Assembly (NCBI GenBank): GCA_034401795.1
Contig: CM067374.1
Coordinates: forward strand, 135,828,635 to 135,892,634
Direction of reading: 5' to 3'
Length of the DNA stretch: 64,000 bases
From: Chaetoderma sp. LZ-2023a
Lineage: Eukaryota > Mollusca > Caudofoveata > Chaetodermatida > Chaetodermatidae
The first letter of the stretch is position 1. Every line of letters starts with the position of its first letter. The notes under the pieces were generated by a model, which ran no database searches, was not told where the DNA came from, and saw only the letters and a program-made list of their open reading frames with translations. Of this stretch, positions 44,698 through 55,416 are shown piece by piece. Position numbers and translations under genes: made by a program.

Positions 44698-46740
44698 CTA
44701 CTTAGTCCTATTCCTCAATTTCATAATCTGCCTGGTGATTAGTCTGATCGTTAAAGCTTTCTTGCCATCCGAAACTAACTGTACATGCAGGCTTGGAACG
44801 ACAGTAACCACCCCTTTGTGTATCACAGGAGCATTGATCAATTTAAGCAAATCCAATGGAATGATATATAGGGGTATTTTCTGGAATTGTAGTTGGATTA
44901 AGTGATATAGACCGTTCTTGTTGTGACCAGCCATGTGCAGTTCGGTTCAGTTCCTATGGGTGTTATTGCATTGTAGGCTGGCTTACTGAAACCTGAAAGT
45001 CAGCACGGGCCATAGTTTGATCTACGTTCGACCACCACATTTTCTGACGTGCTTCTGTCAGGGAATGACACAGAGGACGCCCATGGCATGCTAATATAGA
45101 TGGTGTGGCTTGAGTATGCTGCTGATTACCTTTCAGCACTTTAAGTGCTACACATTCGCCAATTCCAAAGTATGATGCTGCAGTATAGGCTCCGGCGAGG
45201 CCATGAGTAGCTAATAAGTCTGGAATAAGAGCATTGTGTTTTTCAACAGATAAATTAATATGAATACGTGTACGACCCTGAGCTAAAGAAACTATCATGA
45301 CACGTCAAGAAGTACCACGTCTGTCCCATCTGCCACTACAAGCGAAGAGCGAGCTCCTACACTTGCAACTTGCTGCACAGTAAGAGTATCTCCTTCCTCG
45401 TGAGTTGATGCTATATCCTGTCGACTGATAAGTACACTACAGTTAGTCGCGACTAACATGGGATCCTATCTTGTGGCAATAATCTAATGATTCTAGAATT
45501 CATCCTTATGTTAAGAAATATTATGGCATATGAGGTCAATCAGTTGTCTGTGGTCACAGTCAGGGATATCTTCTGTGCTGGCAAAGAAATAGTATTGCGT
45601 AACGTGTAGACTCTGCTGGCTCCTTTATGTCGGCCATTTCTAGTAGATGCCTTGGTACTTCCCTCATTGTATCAGTTAAACGAACGGTAGACATTACTCG
45701 TCTTCGTATGATGGCAAAGGTAGCCACGCAACCTACAGTCGAGATAGTCCTACACAGTACCGATTGCTGGCCATGGCACCACGCAGTGGACTTCACACTC
45801 ATCTATAAATGTTGCATACTATTTCATTGCCACAAGCCGGCTTGATGATTCAACTTTGAGTACATTCTTCACATTGGACTTTGTTTTTGGTATCACACAT
45901 GTGCCCATTTGCTTCGAACATAGGCGCACGCTAAGGCACTAACTCACGAGCCCAGATTTTCCTTGTATCAGAGCAATGCGAACTAGACTGTAGGCCCATA
46001 ATAACACACACGTAGGTGACTTGTGTGTTCAATATTTTCGCATCAATCACATTTCTGTGCTTACATGATAATGATAATGATAATGCCATGGTGGTCACTC
46101 TCAGGCGTGTTATGAAATCCACCAGGCCAGTCTTTCTCAAATGACTACATTTGTGTTTTCCTGATAGAAAACTAATTGTCAACAGTTACAGACAGGTGAG
46201 GCACACATTTATCAGAATCAATATTAACTAGACCAAACTGGTGTTGAACGGGATCCAGTGGATGAGTGAATCTATAGAAAACTACAATTGAGTCCTGTTC
46301 TGTGCATCTGTCTTGATTCTGGCATCTGTGTACTCTTTGTGACAGGTTTGAGAGGAGGTTGCCCCTTTTTTCTCATCTGATTTAAGTCATACATGGTACT
46401 ACTGCAGGTAATTTGTGTTTGGCTTGAATGTTACACCGAGTATCATGGTACAACAATGGCCAAACATATCTCATGAAGGTTGTCTCAATTGCCATGTCGC
46501 TCCACGTGCCATTGAACAATCCAGCGTTATGGGGCATTGAGAATAGGAAGTACAAGACATATCGTGAATATTGGGTTTGCCCTGCAGTGAAGAAGAAAGG
46601 CGTCATTTTCATACCAGTCTCGAGGTGGAGCACACAGCCTCCTTATCTCTCAGCTCTAATGGATTTCACTATGGCGAACACTGGTCTGATCAGACATCCT
46701 GACCTAAAGCTTTTTGGCCCTGCTATCTTATGAAATAGCA
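44698..46740 (-). pseudogene. Relic of a widespread mobile gene with an XPG/FEN-like region
   Basis: In degraded minus-strand frames: RETGM-type start, TPFFFTAGQTQYSRYVLYFL, NAGLFNGTWSDMAIETTFMR (46633-46480), later STHEEGDTLTVQQVASVG and LVVADGTDVVLLDV (45420-45300), then LIPDLLATHGLAGAYTAASY and FGIGECVALKVLK (45298-45130) and AGHNKNGLYHLIQ (44934). Intact members carry HEEADT, ADDTDV and HALTGCDT...FGIGK, the acidic motifs of an XPG/FEN-like fold. Here two aspartates are lost (ADG; AYT), so the nuclease is inactive. The family is common in invertebrate genomes. Confidence 0.65.
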
Positions 46741-46925
46741 TCCAGGGCATGGTTACAAACTTGCTTAGAAAGTCCATCCATTGAGCATCTGCAGTACAAG
46801 GCATGTCATGCATATTGAGTATGCCCAGTAGCGACTAAGAGAGGCACTATTTTCATAACTATCTCGAGGTGGAGCACTCAGTTTGTTTCTCTCTTAGCTC
46901 GAATATATTTCATTTATTGTGACGC
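46500..46925. repeat. Internal diverged duplication within the mobile gene relic
   Basis: CAGTAGCGACTAAGAGAGGCACTATTTTCATAAC(T)ATCTCGAGGTGGAGCAC near 46830 is a diverged copy of 46585-46635 (GTGAAGAAGAAAGGCGTCATTTTCATACC...CTCGAGGTGGAGCAC). The preceding AGTACAAGxCATxxxxxxATATTGxGT segments match too. The repeat distance is about 240 bp. Confidence 0.65.
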
Positions 46926-48660
46926 GTCAGTCATTCCACACAAAAATGTATACAACTGCCATTTGATGAACTAGCATGGGTTGATCTTGCATGCTCTTTA
47001 AATAATGCTTTTTTAAAAAGAAACCATAATTAAAAAAGAAACCATAAAACTTCTTCTACCAGCATCCTACGACTTCTGACATCCTGTGCAAAGTTTTTAC
47101 CACTGACCATCATTAGCACACCTCAAAATGGGGCACTTAGAATTTCTACTATACCAGTCACAATCATGAGTGGGCCATAAGAAGTGAATGCCACCCAATA
47201 TCAAATGCATGTCAGCGAACGTGTCCAGGTTCTCATAGAGGACCATGTAATGCCACTTGAAATAATTGCTTACATAACTTGTCCTACACTATCCTGATAT
47301 GACTTTGGATTTTAACATTGCTGTTATCATGATTGGCTGTTCCACTGTTGGCTTGTATTTTAGCGGAAGTTAAACAGCCTTGGTTATTTGTTTCAAAGAA
47401 TGGCATTGTTCCTGAGTCCCCTTATCACTACAAAGAATATACATAGAGAATGCAAAATAATATTTGTGTGTGTTGTAATATTTGAGGCGTTTATATGCTA
47501 GTTCCCAATGCTAGGGTCTAGACTCACGCCTGAAAATAATATTTTCAGCTCTCCTTCGTGACACATTCGTGAGTGTTTAGAAATCTACTTGGAGTGGTGA
47601 AGTAGGCTCTTGCGGCATCATTGGATTCGTTTGACTACTGTAGTGTGGAATGGATTGCTGCCTGTCGGTTATCAGCTGAGAGATCTGATCTGTACTGGGT
47701 CATCTTGAGAATATGCTCTTCATAAGAAAGTTGTGTACTTATCATAGAAAGGGGTTGTGTTGATAACTGTCCATTTGCAGAGCTCATCAAAGTTGTCTGT
47801 CATTACCTGAACTAAATCATGCTTTGCATGTGGTATTCCTGATATATCTATTCATCTCCATCCATATTTCTAATATCAACAGCGACTGCTAGTCTGCTAC
47901 TGCCGCTGATAAAAAAGAATAGGAGCTCTTCATAACTACTGGCAGCCCGATAGTCATACATGTGATTAACTCTCACCTTTGTGTCTCTAAGTAACACACC
48001 TAATGCGAATTGACGGTCTCTTGATTGTTTTTCACAACGCTTGTCACGATCTTTCCAATCAATAAGGTTTGCAAGGATTTATTCAATTTTGGTGACATGG
48101 CGGATAACATTATTTCTAATGTGTTTAACACAGAATCTGCAGCTGAGTGTTTATTAATTAATGTGTATGCTGCATTTTGAATTGTCACAGACAATTTCCT
48201 TGCAATCTTTCAAAGATTGCAAGGAAATTGTCTGTGACAAATTATCTTTCAACACCTGTTTAGATACTTTGACAATATTGTCATCACCATCATCTTTTAC
48301 CGATTCAATAAGGTTGCAACTTTATTACGAGATACTAAAAACAACATTTACCTTACTGTGTAATATCCCAACAATTGCTGTCATTTTATGATATAAACAT
48401 TGTCATATCGTGAATTACCTACATTGTAGCAATTAAATAATGTTTCCAATGAATTCTGGATGTCTAAAAACATAGAAAACGGCATTTCAGTTGTGATAAA
48501 GGGACACAAAAATTAGATTTTTGTTATAATTTTGGGGGTCCTTGCATAACTCTAAGTTACATGCACAGATGCCACACACATATACTACAATTCATAAATC
48601 CGTCAATGTGTCTCCAAAAGAAAACACGTTTGGAAACTATGTAAATAATGTTGTTAAATA
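46926..48660. other. Non-coding stretch with one long perfect palindrome
   Basis: No gene or known repeat is supported. 47010-47050 has a short direct repeat AAAAGAAACCATAA. The palindrome at 48182-48240 is listed separately. Confidence 0.5.
48182..48240. repeat. Perfect 59 bp palindrome
   Basis: Arms of 29 bp (TTGTCACAGACAATTTCCTT..., 48182-48210, and its exact complement 48212-48240) flank a single C. Such a structure extrudes as a cruciform or could be a fold-back artefact of assembly. Confidence 0.9.
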
Positions 48661-48899
48661 TTTTGAACATAATTGGATTGCAAGATTTTCGCGATCCTAA
48701 CGGCAGTTCCGGGAATCACGGGTAAAAATTACATAAACTTTGCACAGGACTCACCCCCCCCCCCCCCTGTTCTGGCTCGTAGTTTCCACATGGTTAACTC
48801 CGCCTCTCTGAGCCTAAACTGCATATTGTTTTCAGGTCGTACTGTTCTTGTTATCGTATACTAATCTTGCTAAATAATGCTGTGTCTAATAAGCAGAGG

Positions 48900-49470
48900 C
48901 CACACAGATTTCTACAGTCATTCTTTTTCAAAATCCTGCTGTCCAATTTCTCGCTATGCCTCATCAATTTCTAGCTAAGCCCTGCTCACTTTTTATACGC
49001 ATTGGAAACAATGTTAAACGTTCACACCTGAATTCCCAGAATTTGACATTCAAGGCAAGTATAGAGGTAAGCTTTGGAATATGGAGCTATGGCAGCAACA
49101 TTCCCCCAGTCAAATTAGTTTCAAAATATTCATCAGAATGTTTATTACACTAAATTCATCAAAGACATAAATTGAACCTTTCCATTTTAGTTATGCCCCG
49201 CCTATCTCTAGCTAAGTTCCACCCACACCTAGCTCGTGTTTGGATCGATCGATCTACGAGCTCTCTGACTATTAATTTCCAGAAAACTATACAGGTAAGC
49301 TATTGAGTATTTTGGAACTAATTTGATAGAGACATACAATTCATACGTATCAGACTATTAAGAGTTAAAGAGGGGCCAAACAGAATCATTTATGACAATT
49401 GTCTGCAATCTCTGACTGCTCTTGTTGATTATAACGTCAGATACTTGAGTGACAGATTGGATTTCTCCAT
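48900..49470. repeat. Two MITE-1 fragments
   Basis: 48945-49140 has TATGCCTCATCAATTTCTAG, GGTAAGCTTTGGAATATGG and CCAGTCAAATTAGTTTCAAA. 49170-49470 starts TGAACCTTTCCATTTTAG and carries GCCCCGCCTATCTCTAGC, GGATCGATCGATCTAC and AACTATACAGGTAAGCT, but its hairpin is collapsed. Confidence 0.7.
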
Positions 49471-49579
49471 TTTATTCTTATTCTAACCTTACCTTACAAA
49501 ACTTCTTTACTCTAACCTATTTTACAGCTCGATTTCGGCTATGTACTCTTACTATAGACGACTGGCATTCATCTCACTC

Positions 49580-49815
49580 TGTACTCAATTTCCAGAAAAC
49601 TATGCAAGTAAGCTACTGAATAGTTTGAAACTAATTTGACTGGGTGATGTTGCAACAGCGACCAGTTAAATTAGTTTCAAGATATTCAACAAAATTCGGG
49701 ACTATTAAGTGTTCCTGGCATTCATGACGTAGGCTATTTTAAATGTGACATCAGCCTACGTGCGAAGTAATTGATTATGACGTCATATACTTGATCGACA
49801 CAGATTGGATTCATC
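49580..49815. repeat. MITE-1 fragment
   Basis: TTTCCAGAAAACTATGCAAG, GAAACTAATTTGACTGGGTG, CCAGTTAAATTAGTTTCAAG and GATTATGACGTCATATAC mark a shortened copy. Confidence 0.7.
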
Positions 49816-50455
49816 AATTGTACACGTAGTCCAGTAATCTTTCCGAGCGAATATTTTTTGAATCGCTCGCCATGTTCAAGATTGTCTTTTTAGGGAATGT
49901 CAATGTTTTAAGATAGTGCAATGCATTAAGCTTTATATGACCACGATTCAGCAATTTTTCGGACAAGAAGAGCAGTCGTATGATTTCTGCGTGCTCCATT
50001 TTCCGCTTGGGAATTAGATTTTTGTGATAATCAGTTTCCTAGTCGCAATTTTAATATCTATTTCTAAGACAGCCGGGTTAGATTGTTCCGTTTTCTACGT
50101 CACGCTGTTTACTGCTAGATAAAATAGTTGGCCACTCCCCTGTGTTTCGTGACACTTAGATTAGGAAACCCCTCTACCCAAAAGCTAGATAGTGATAATT
50201 TCCGGAAAGCCTCCACCGGAAAAAGTAATCCTCTGTGAATCCAATGGATGAATCCAATCTGTCGCTCAAGTATATGACGTCATAATCAATTACATCACAT
50301 ATATGCTGACGTTAAAATAATAGTTGACAGAAAGTATTACGTCATGAAGTTGGAATATTCCATCAAGTGTCCTTGATGGATTTCATATTTAACTAGATTG
50401 ATCGGTCGATAACGCGGCATCGCAAATACCCACGTTCACCACTTCGAACTTTTGA
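49816..50455. other. Non-coding stretch with a MITE-1 half
   Basis: 50235-50400 has the TGACGTCA-bearing half (GTATATGACGTCATAATCAA) without hairpin. No gene seen. Confidence 0.45.
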
Positions 50456-50458
50456 CAT

Positions 50459-50517
<59 letters not shown>

Positions 50518-50527
50518 CGAACGCACA
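50459..50527. repeat. (GCAC)n microsatellite
   Basis: About 16 units of GCAC with one GAAC near the end. Confidence 0.95.
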
Positions 50528-50534
50528 CCGGGGG

Positions 50535-50850
50535 AGGAGCCAAATGTAAATGTGCTTTTGCACAATCATATGGGTAACTCACATACCGAATTTCGTTGAA
50601 TTTCGTCCAAATGTGTCAGAGGAGTTGCATTGCAATCAATTTCATGACCTTTTGACCCCATCCCCTTCCCTGGCTCCCAGGTGGCGGAGCCAAATGTAAA
50701 TATCGTCTTACTAAGTGGAATCTTATGGGTAAGACACATGCCAAACAAATTTGGTTGAATTCCACTTACCAGTTTGGGAGGAGAGAGCGTGACGGACGGA
50801 CGGGCAGACAGACGGACAGATGGACAGACGGACATACTGACGGAGGCGAT
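50535..50850. repeat. Duplicated unit ending in (GACG/GACA)n
   Basis: GGAGCCAAATGTAAATGTGC...ATGGGTAACTCACATACC (50537-50590) and GGAGCCAAATGTAAATATCG...ATGGGTAAGACACATGCC (50687-50743) are diverged direct copies. The second is followed by CAAATTTGGTTGAATTCC and a GACGGACGGGCAGACAGACG run. Confidence 0.75.
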
Positions 50851-50879
50851 TACAATATCCCCGACGGTTTTTTTAAATG

Positions 50880-51130
50880 TGCGGATAATAAACATTCTGT
50901 TGAATATTGTGAAACCATAGGCAGCAGCAACAACGCTCAGTCAAATTAATTTCAAAATATTCAAAGCTTACGTGTATAGTTACCTTGAAATTGGGATTCT
51001 AAGAATTCAAGGTTCAAATTATATATAAATCGATCCCAAAATGCGCTAAGCGTAAAACGAGCTTAACTAGAAATGGGCGGGCATAGCTAGAAATGGGCGT
51101 GGCTTAGCTCGAAATGGGCGGGCCATGCGT
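50880..51130. repeat. MITE-1 copy with a tripled end
   Basis: The hairpin is shortened (ATTCTGTTGAATATTGTGAA ... CAGTCAAATTAATTTCAAAA). The far end repeats TAGAAATGGGCG(G/T)G(C)... three times at 51058-51125. Confidence 0.7.
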
Positions 51131-51274
51131 GTATATGTGTTTCTAGGAGACAAGATGGAGGACATTTTAAAAATAAAATGTGGTCTTTCGATCACATGTC
51201 AAAAAGAACAATTCTTATTTGCTCCCTAAAATCCATGCGCTCGCTCTGAAAAGTTGCATTGTCTATAGACCGAT

Positions 51275-51510
51275 CTATTTCTAGCTATGCCACGCCCATT
51301 TTAGCCAATCCTCGTTCATTTCTAGCTACGCCCTTCCCACTTCCAACTAAGCCACGCTCATTTCTAACTAAGACCCGCTCATTTCCAGCTAAGCACCGCC
51401 CGTTTCTAGTTAAGCCCCGCTAATTTCTATGACCCGTTCATTTCCAGCTAAGCCCCGCCCACATCTAGCTAAGCACCACCCATTTCTAGCTAAGACCCGC
51501 TCGATATATG
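51275..51510. repeat. ~22 bp tandem array of a MITE-1 end
   Basis: About ten variants of CATTTCTAGCTAAGCCCCGC in a row, inverted relative to 51058-51125. The unit equals the segment near one end of MITE-1 (CCCATCTCTAGCTAAGCTCC). Confidence 0.8.
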
Positions 51511-51569
51511 TAGTAGCCATATAGATAAACAATAACGAACCCTAGATAAATAAATAAAAATAAAATGTG

Positions 51570-51575
51570 TTTATT
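51570..51575 (-). promoter_or_regulatory. Poly(A) signal AATAAA for the coiled-coil gene
   Basis: AATAAA on the minus strand about 190 bases after the stop codon, in an AT-rich 3' region. A second, weaker AT-rich stretch follows. Confidence 0.5.
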
Positions 51576-51765
51576 TGTTTATATAAAAGTTATTAAGACA
51601 TTTTCCTACGTTATAGATGATATATTGATTTTTACCATTTCACCACAACCTTCCACATACTATAGGTTATGTACCGACACATTTCTCTAAAACGACCAGT
51701 CCATTTTGATGAAATGAAAATTTGATTTAAATGTTAATGTGAAATGAAATTTGATTTTAATTTAA

Positions 51766-54700
51766 TTAGAATGTTTCTAGGAAACTATTCTTAGCTAATG
51801 CACGAGGTGACGATCCACTGGAAAGATAGACAACGTCTGGACCAATTATTGCGTAACTTTGACTGACAGCAACCGGACACAGGTTTGCTTGTACCCTTTT
51901 TAATACCTTCTGCGCGGCAAGATGTCGTCTGTTGATATCCATCTGCATAATTCTGGGCGTATCGATCTGACCAGCGGCTCTCTTGTTCGCGTCGTCAGAG
52001 TTCCACATTTTTGGCGGCATTTTCCCACAGATTGCAGCCCTGTTGCCGACAAGTGTTATGGGCAGATTCATTGAGATAATTTTCTCCTCCACAATTGCCC
52101 CCGAGGTGAGCATTTGCCGACGTTGTCGACGCTGGAGGTCCATCAACCGCCGGCTGGTTATGTGGTTAGGAAGTTCACGTAGTACCGGATGGATAAACTG
52201 AATGCCGGTTTGTAAGAATATTTCATTAAACATGACCCAGAGCTTTTGATAAACACCCTTCTCTTCCGTCTCACAGCTTTGAAAGACGTAGTGCAGCTCG
52301 CACATCTTGTGCCGCAATCTGTCGTCTAGTTTAACCAGAACATCGTGCAACTTATCACGAGAGCTCTCCTCTATGTCGCTTTCTTCATCATGTAACATAT
52401 CCACGATTCTCTCTCTCATTTTCTCTCCTCGCTTCAAGTATATATACTGCATGGCCAATGTCCTTAGTCGCTTCAAAGGGACGTCAGCAGCTTGCACCAA
52501 CAAGTCTTTTACCAGGTTATACTGCCTGCTCGATAACTTATCCTTCTCGAAGTGATGCTTCAACAACATGTAGTTTTTACGACGGTCTGTGCATCCTAAC
52601 TTGAGGTTGAAGCTGCGATTCTTGACTGCTTCCTCTTCGGGTTTCGCTGATTCCTCCAATTCAGTATGTATTTGCTTAACCATAAGATCATCTGTCTCCT
52701 GTTGCTTCTGAGTGATCATGCCCTCAAAATCGAACTGTAATATGTCCATCTCTTTTGTCAGCTTTGAGTACATCTTCCAGACTAGCTGATAACGAGACAT
52801 CAATGCCAGATACTTGCCATCTTTCGTCCGCATCATCTTCTCTTGGAACTCGGTCACATTCGATGAGGGCGAATCACTCTCATCACCAGGTCGTGTGGTG
52901 TCAAGCTTACCTCGCATCTCTTTCAGTTTACTCGCCATCTCTTTGGCCTGCTTCTTGTTTCTATCCATCACATTCATTGTCTGCTGCATATCACTGACAA
53001 CCTTCTGATTTTCCTTTATTTCCGGGTTCTTCCCTTGAACATGAAGAATGAGAAATGCCTGAGCAACAATGGTTTCTAGTTTGTGCAAATACTCTATCAC
53101 ATCACCGCCCATCGAGCTGAGTATGTGTCGTACGTCTGGAGCTAAATGAGTACTTGCTAGATTTTTGATTAGTTCTGATTCTGTTGCCAGGGCTTTCAAA
53201 TTTTGATTGTCCAACAGAGAGACAAGTTTCCCCTTGAAGTGATCAATTGAACGAAATATGCGTACACTTTCACGATATATACTTTGCATTTGACCCAGAT
53301 GTTGTATTTCTAATTTGCGACCTCCCGCATCATTCCTCTGTTTCTCTCGCTTCAAATGTGCCTTCAGTCTCTCCACCTCAGCCTTAAACTCCTTCTTCAT
53401 TCCGTGAATCATTGTTTTGTAGTAACCATCTGTTGCTATTTCTGCATCACCAGCAACGGAAATCTTTGATGCAACTGTCAGTGTCTGCAATGCTCGACCA
53501 GCCATTTCTAATGCCTTGACTTTCTCACATTCAGCTTTCAGTGCAGTTTCTAAAGTTTCAATTTGTTTTTTCTGTTTGGTATTTGACGACTTCATTTCAA
53601 TGACTTCAGCCTTAAGGCGCATAACTGCTGCTGCTGCTTCGGTTTCACCCGCTCTGGATGCCGTTCTACTACGTGGCGTCGTTGATGTTTGTCTTGGAGT
53701 TTGTATGGAATTTTTAGATTCTAAATTCTGCTCGAGATCATCAACCTTGACCTGTAGCTTGCTTGTTTCTTGTTGCAGTGATACAATGCGACCTTCAGAG
53801 AGTTTTATTTCTTGATCTTTGCGCTTTGCCTGCAAATCAACTTCTTTAAGGCGGTCAGACATTTCTTTCACTTTCGCCTGCTTTGCATCGCTTTGTTCAG
53901 CCTTTCCAGCTATCGTGGCCTTCGCCTCGCTGAGCTCAAACCCAAATTTTGTGATAGTCTGTCTATATTCGATACACTCAGCATTAAGTTTGTCTCGCAT
54001 CAACTTTGCAACATCTAGTCTCCGCCCCACGTCTTCAAGTGCAGACTTGTTCTGACCAGCCTCTTTCAATCGTGTATTGACTGCGCTATTGAAATGTTTA
54101 AACTGCCGCATTCCATTCCTAATTGCAAGCTTATATGGAGCCGCTTTCGTCCACCTGATCGCCTCTTCGAATACAGACAATATGGTATTCGCTGCAAACT
54201 CCCATTTATCTCTGTGTGTGAGAAGTGCATTATCTTCGTAAACTATTACTTTATCTGGTAGTTTTTTGTTTTTAGATTTATTAACGCCAAGATTCGGTTT
54301 GGCTTGCATTCCCCATTCATCAACTAGTTTCACGCCAATGAATAGAAGCACTTTTAATCGCGCCTCAAACGTCTCTAGCATTTGGACTGTACTAAGATAG
54401 ATACTATCTTCGACTTGCAAGTATCCGTATAGGTCAGGGTCTCCGATCAGGAGCTTCCCAATACCCCAGTCTTCTCTCAGCCATTCGTCTACATCAAACA
54501 GCAACGAAAAACGATCCTGAGCATTCTCTAAGAATTGTTCCAAAGTTCTGCTTACCTCACGCCGCTGTAACAGAGTCTCTTTTGCTTTTTCTATAAAAGT
54601 AGGTGATGTTACTAGTTGCTGTCTGCTGACGCCACTGCTTTGGACATCAGACGGTTCGTACTGATACTCCACACCAGCCGATTGTAAAGTCCTGCCTATT

Positions 54701-55182
54701 CGTTCGTGGATAGCGTTTATGGCATCTTTTAGCTCTTGCTGAACACGATCTTTCTTATTCTTAGACAGTTTTTGAATTACGGAAAACACATTTCGTGGTA
54801 AAATGTTTGCCCAATCTGCTTGGTACATCGCTTCCATGTCACGAATTGTCCTTCTCCTGCCACCGCGCTCACTAATTTCAAGTCCTGATTTACCAGAGTG
54901 CGTAGGCTTCGACATGTTCCCCCAGGCGCGCGGTTGGCTGCTAGGCCGTGAAGGTGGCTTAGTGGCATTTTGGCGCATCTCCACCTTACCGGCAACATAA
55001 TTATCGTCAGGACTTTTAGCAAATCTGACAGACTTCTTGTTTCTTTGTCTTGGCTTCAACGCCGAACTTTGCGTGTTGTTGTTATTTTGCGAGCTCTTAG
55101 TAAATGTTTTCCCCTCCGTTGACGCCCGGCCTCTTTTCCTTTCACTAGTCTTGGAACGTGCCATTATAAATGTCCTGTTCAC
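51766..55182 (-). CDS. Large single-exon coiled-coil protein, possibly FAM186-like
   Basis: An intact frame of 1138 codons. Met at 55182 or 55164 (MARSKTSERKRGRAS); the second looks the better start. Residues 1-115 are basic and disordered, with KSVRF at 50-54, an RVxF-type PP1-docking match. 118-175 is helical (ADWANILPRNVFSVIQKLSK), 205-400 further helices. Coiled coil is strong at about 400-500 and 530-640 and again at about 745-880, split by a Thr/Ser-Pro-rich hinge (IQTPRQTSTTPRSRTASRAG, ~500-520). The helical N-terminal order resembles what I recall of FAM186, but that is uncertain; no enzyme motif is seen. It has no signal peptide or membrane segment. It is probably a cytoskeletal or ciliary protein. 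It lies inside the presumed intron between the exons at 57878 and 35321. Confidence 0.85.
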   Translation of the reverse strand: MNRTFIMARSKTSERKRGRASTEGKTFTKSSQNNNNTQSSALKPRQRNKKSVRFAKSPDDNYVAGKVEMRQNATKPPSRPSSQPRAWGNMSKPTHSGKSGLEISERGGRRRTIRDMEAMYQADWANILPRNVFSVIQKLSKNKKDRVQQELKDAINAIHERIGRTLQSAGVEYQYEPSDVQSSGVSRQQLVTSPTFIEKAKETLLQRREVSRTLEQFLENAQDRFSLLFDVDEWLREDWGIGKLLIGDPDLYGYLQVEDSIYLSTVQMLETFEARLKVLLFIGVKLVDEWGMQAKPNLGVNKSKNKKLPDKVIVYEDNALLTHRDKWEFAANTILSVFEEAIRWTKAAPYKLAIRNGMRQFKHFNSAVNTRLKEAGQNKSALEDVGRRLDVAKLMRDKLNAECIEYRQTITKFGFELSEAKATIAGKAEQSDAKQAKVKEMSDRLKEVDLQAKRKDQEIKLSEGRIVSLQQETSKLQVKVDDLEQNLESKNSIQTPRQTSTTPRSRTASRAGETEAAAAVMRLKAEVIEMKSSNTKQKKQIETLETALKAECEKVKALEMAGRALQTLTVASKISVAGDAEIATDGYYKTMIHGMKKEFKAEVERLKAHLKREKQRNDAGGRKLEIQHLGQMQSIYRESVRIFRSIDHFKGKLVSLLDNQNLKALATESELIKNLASTHLAPDVRHILSSMGGDVIEYLHKLETIVAQAFLILHVQGKNPEIKENQKVVSDMQQTMNVMDRNKKQAKEMASKLKEMRGKLDTTRPGDESDSPSSNVTEFQEKMMRTKDGKYLALMSRYQLVWKMYSKLTKEMDILQFDFEGMITQKQQETDDLMVKQIHTELEESAKPEEEAVKNRSFNLKLGCTDRRKNYMLLKHHFEKDKLSSRQYNLVKDLLVQAADVPLKRLRTLAMQYIYLKRGEKMRERIVDMLHDEESDIEESSRDKLHDVLVKLDDRLRHKMCELHYVFQSCETEEKGVYQKLWVMFNEIFLQTGIQFIHPVLRELPNHITSRRLMDLQRRQRRQMLTSGAIVEEKIISMNLPITLVGNRAAICGKMPPKMWNSDDANKRAAGQIDTPRIMQMDINRRHLAAQKVLKRVQANLCPVAVSQSYAIIGPDVVYLSSGSSPRALAKNSFLETF

Positions 55183-55337
55183 CGCGGCAACTGATTAATT
55201 ATCATGACAGTTTTCTCATTCTAAGCAAGTTAAATTATTAGTATTACTTCCTCGCGTCATACAGCAATTATACACGCATTTATTTCTGCTTGGTTCTGAT
55301 AAAGATGTAGTTTACTTCTGATAAATTAGCTTATGAA

Positions 55338-55416
55338 TTACGTCATAAACGCATAGCAACACTACGTATGACTAATTGTGGTAATATTATGGAATGACGT
55401 CATAAATATGACGTAA
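55338..55416 (-). promoter_or_regulatory. CRE-like cluster upstream of the coiled-coil gene
   Basis: TTACGTCATAA (55338-55348), the perfect palindrome TGACGTCA (55395-55402) and TGACGTAA (55409-55416) lie 175-255 bases upstream of the start codon. Such sites bind CREB/ATF/CREM factors. No clear TATA box is seen, and no MITE-1 hairpin is attached, though descent from an old MITE-1 cannot be ruled out. Confidence 0.45.

Noticed and set aside
48000-48194. ORF of 64 codons
   Set aside because: Runs into the palindrome and has no recognisable motif.
53516-53815. Plus-strand ORFs inside the coiled-coil gene (several between 51983 and 55000)
   Set aside because: Antisense shadows of the minus-strand gene.
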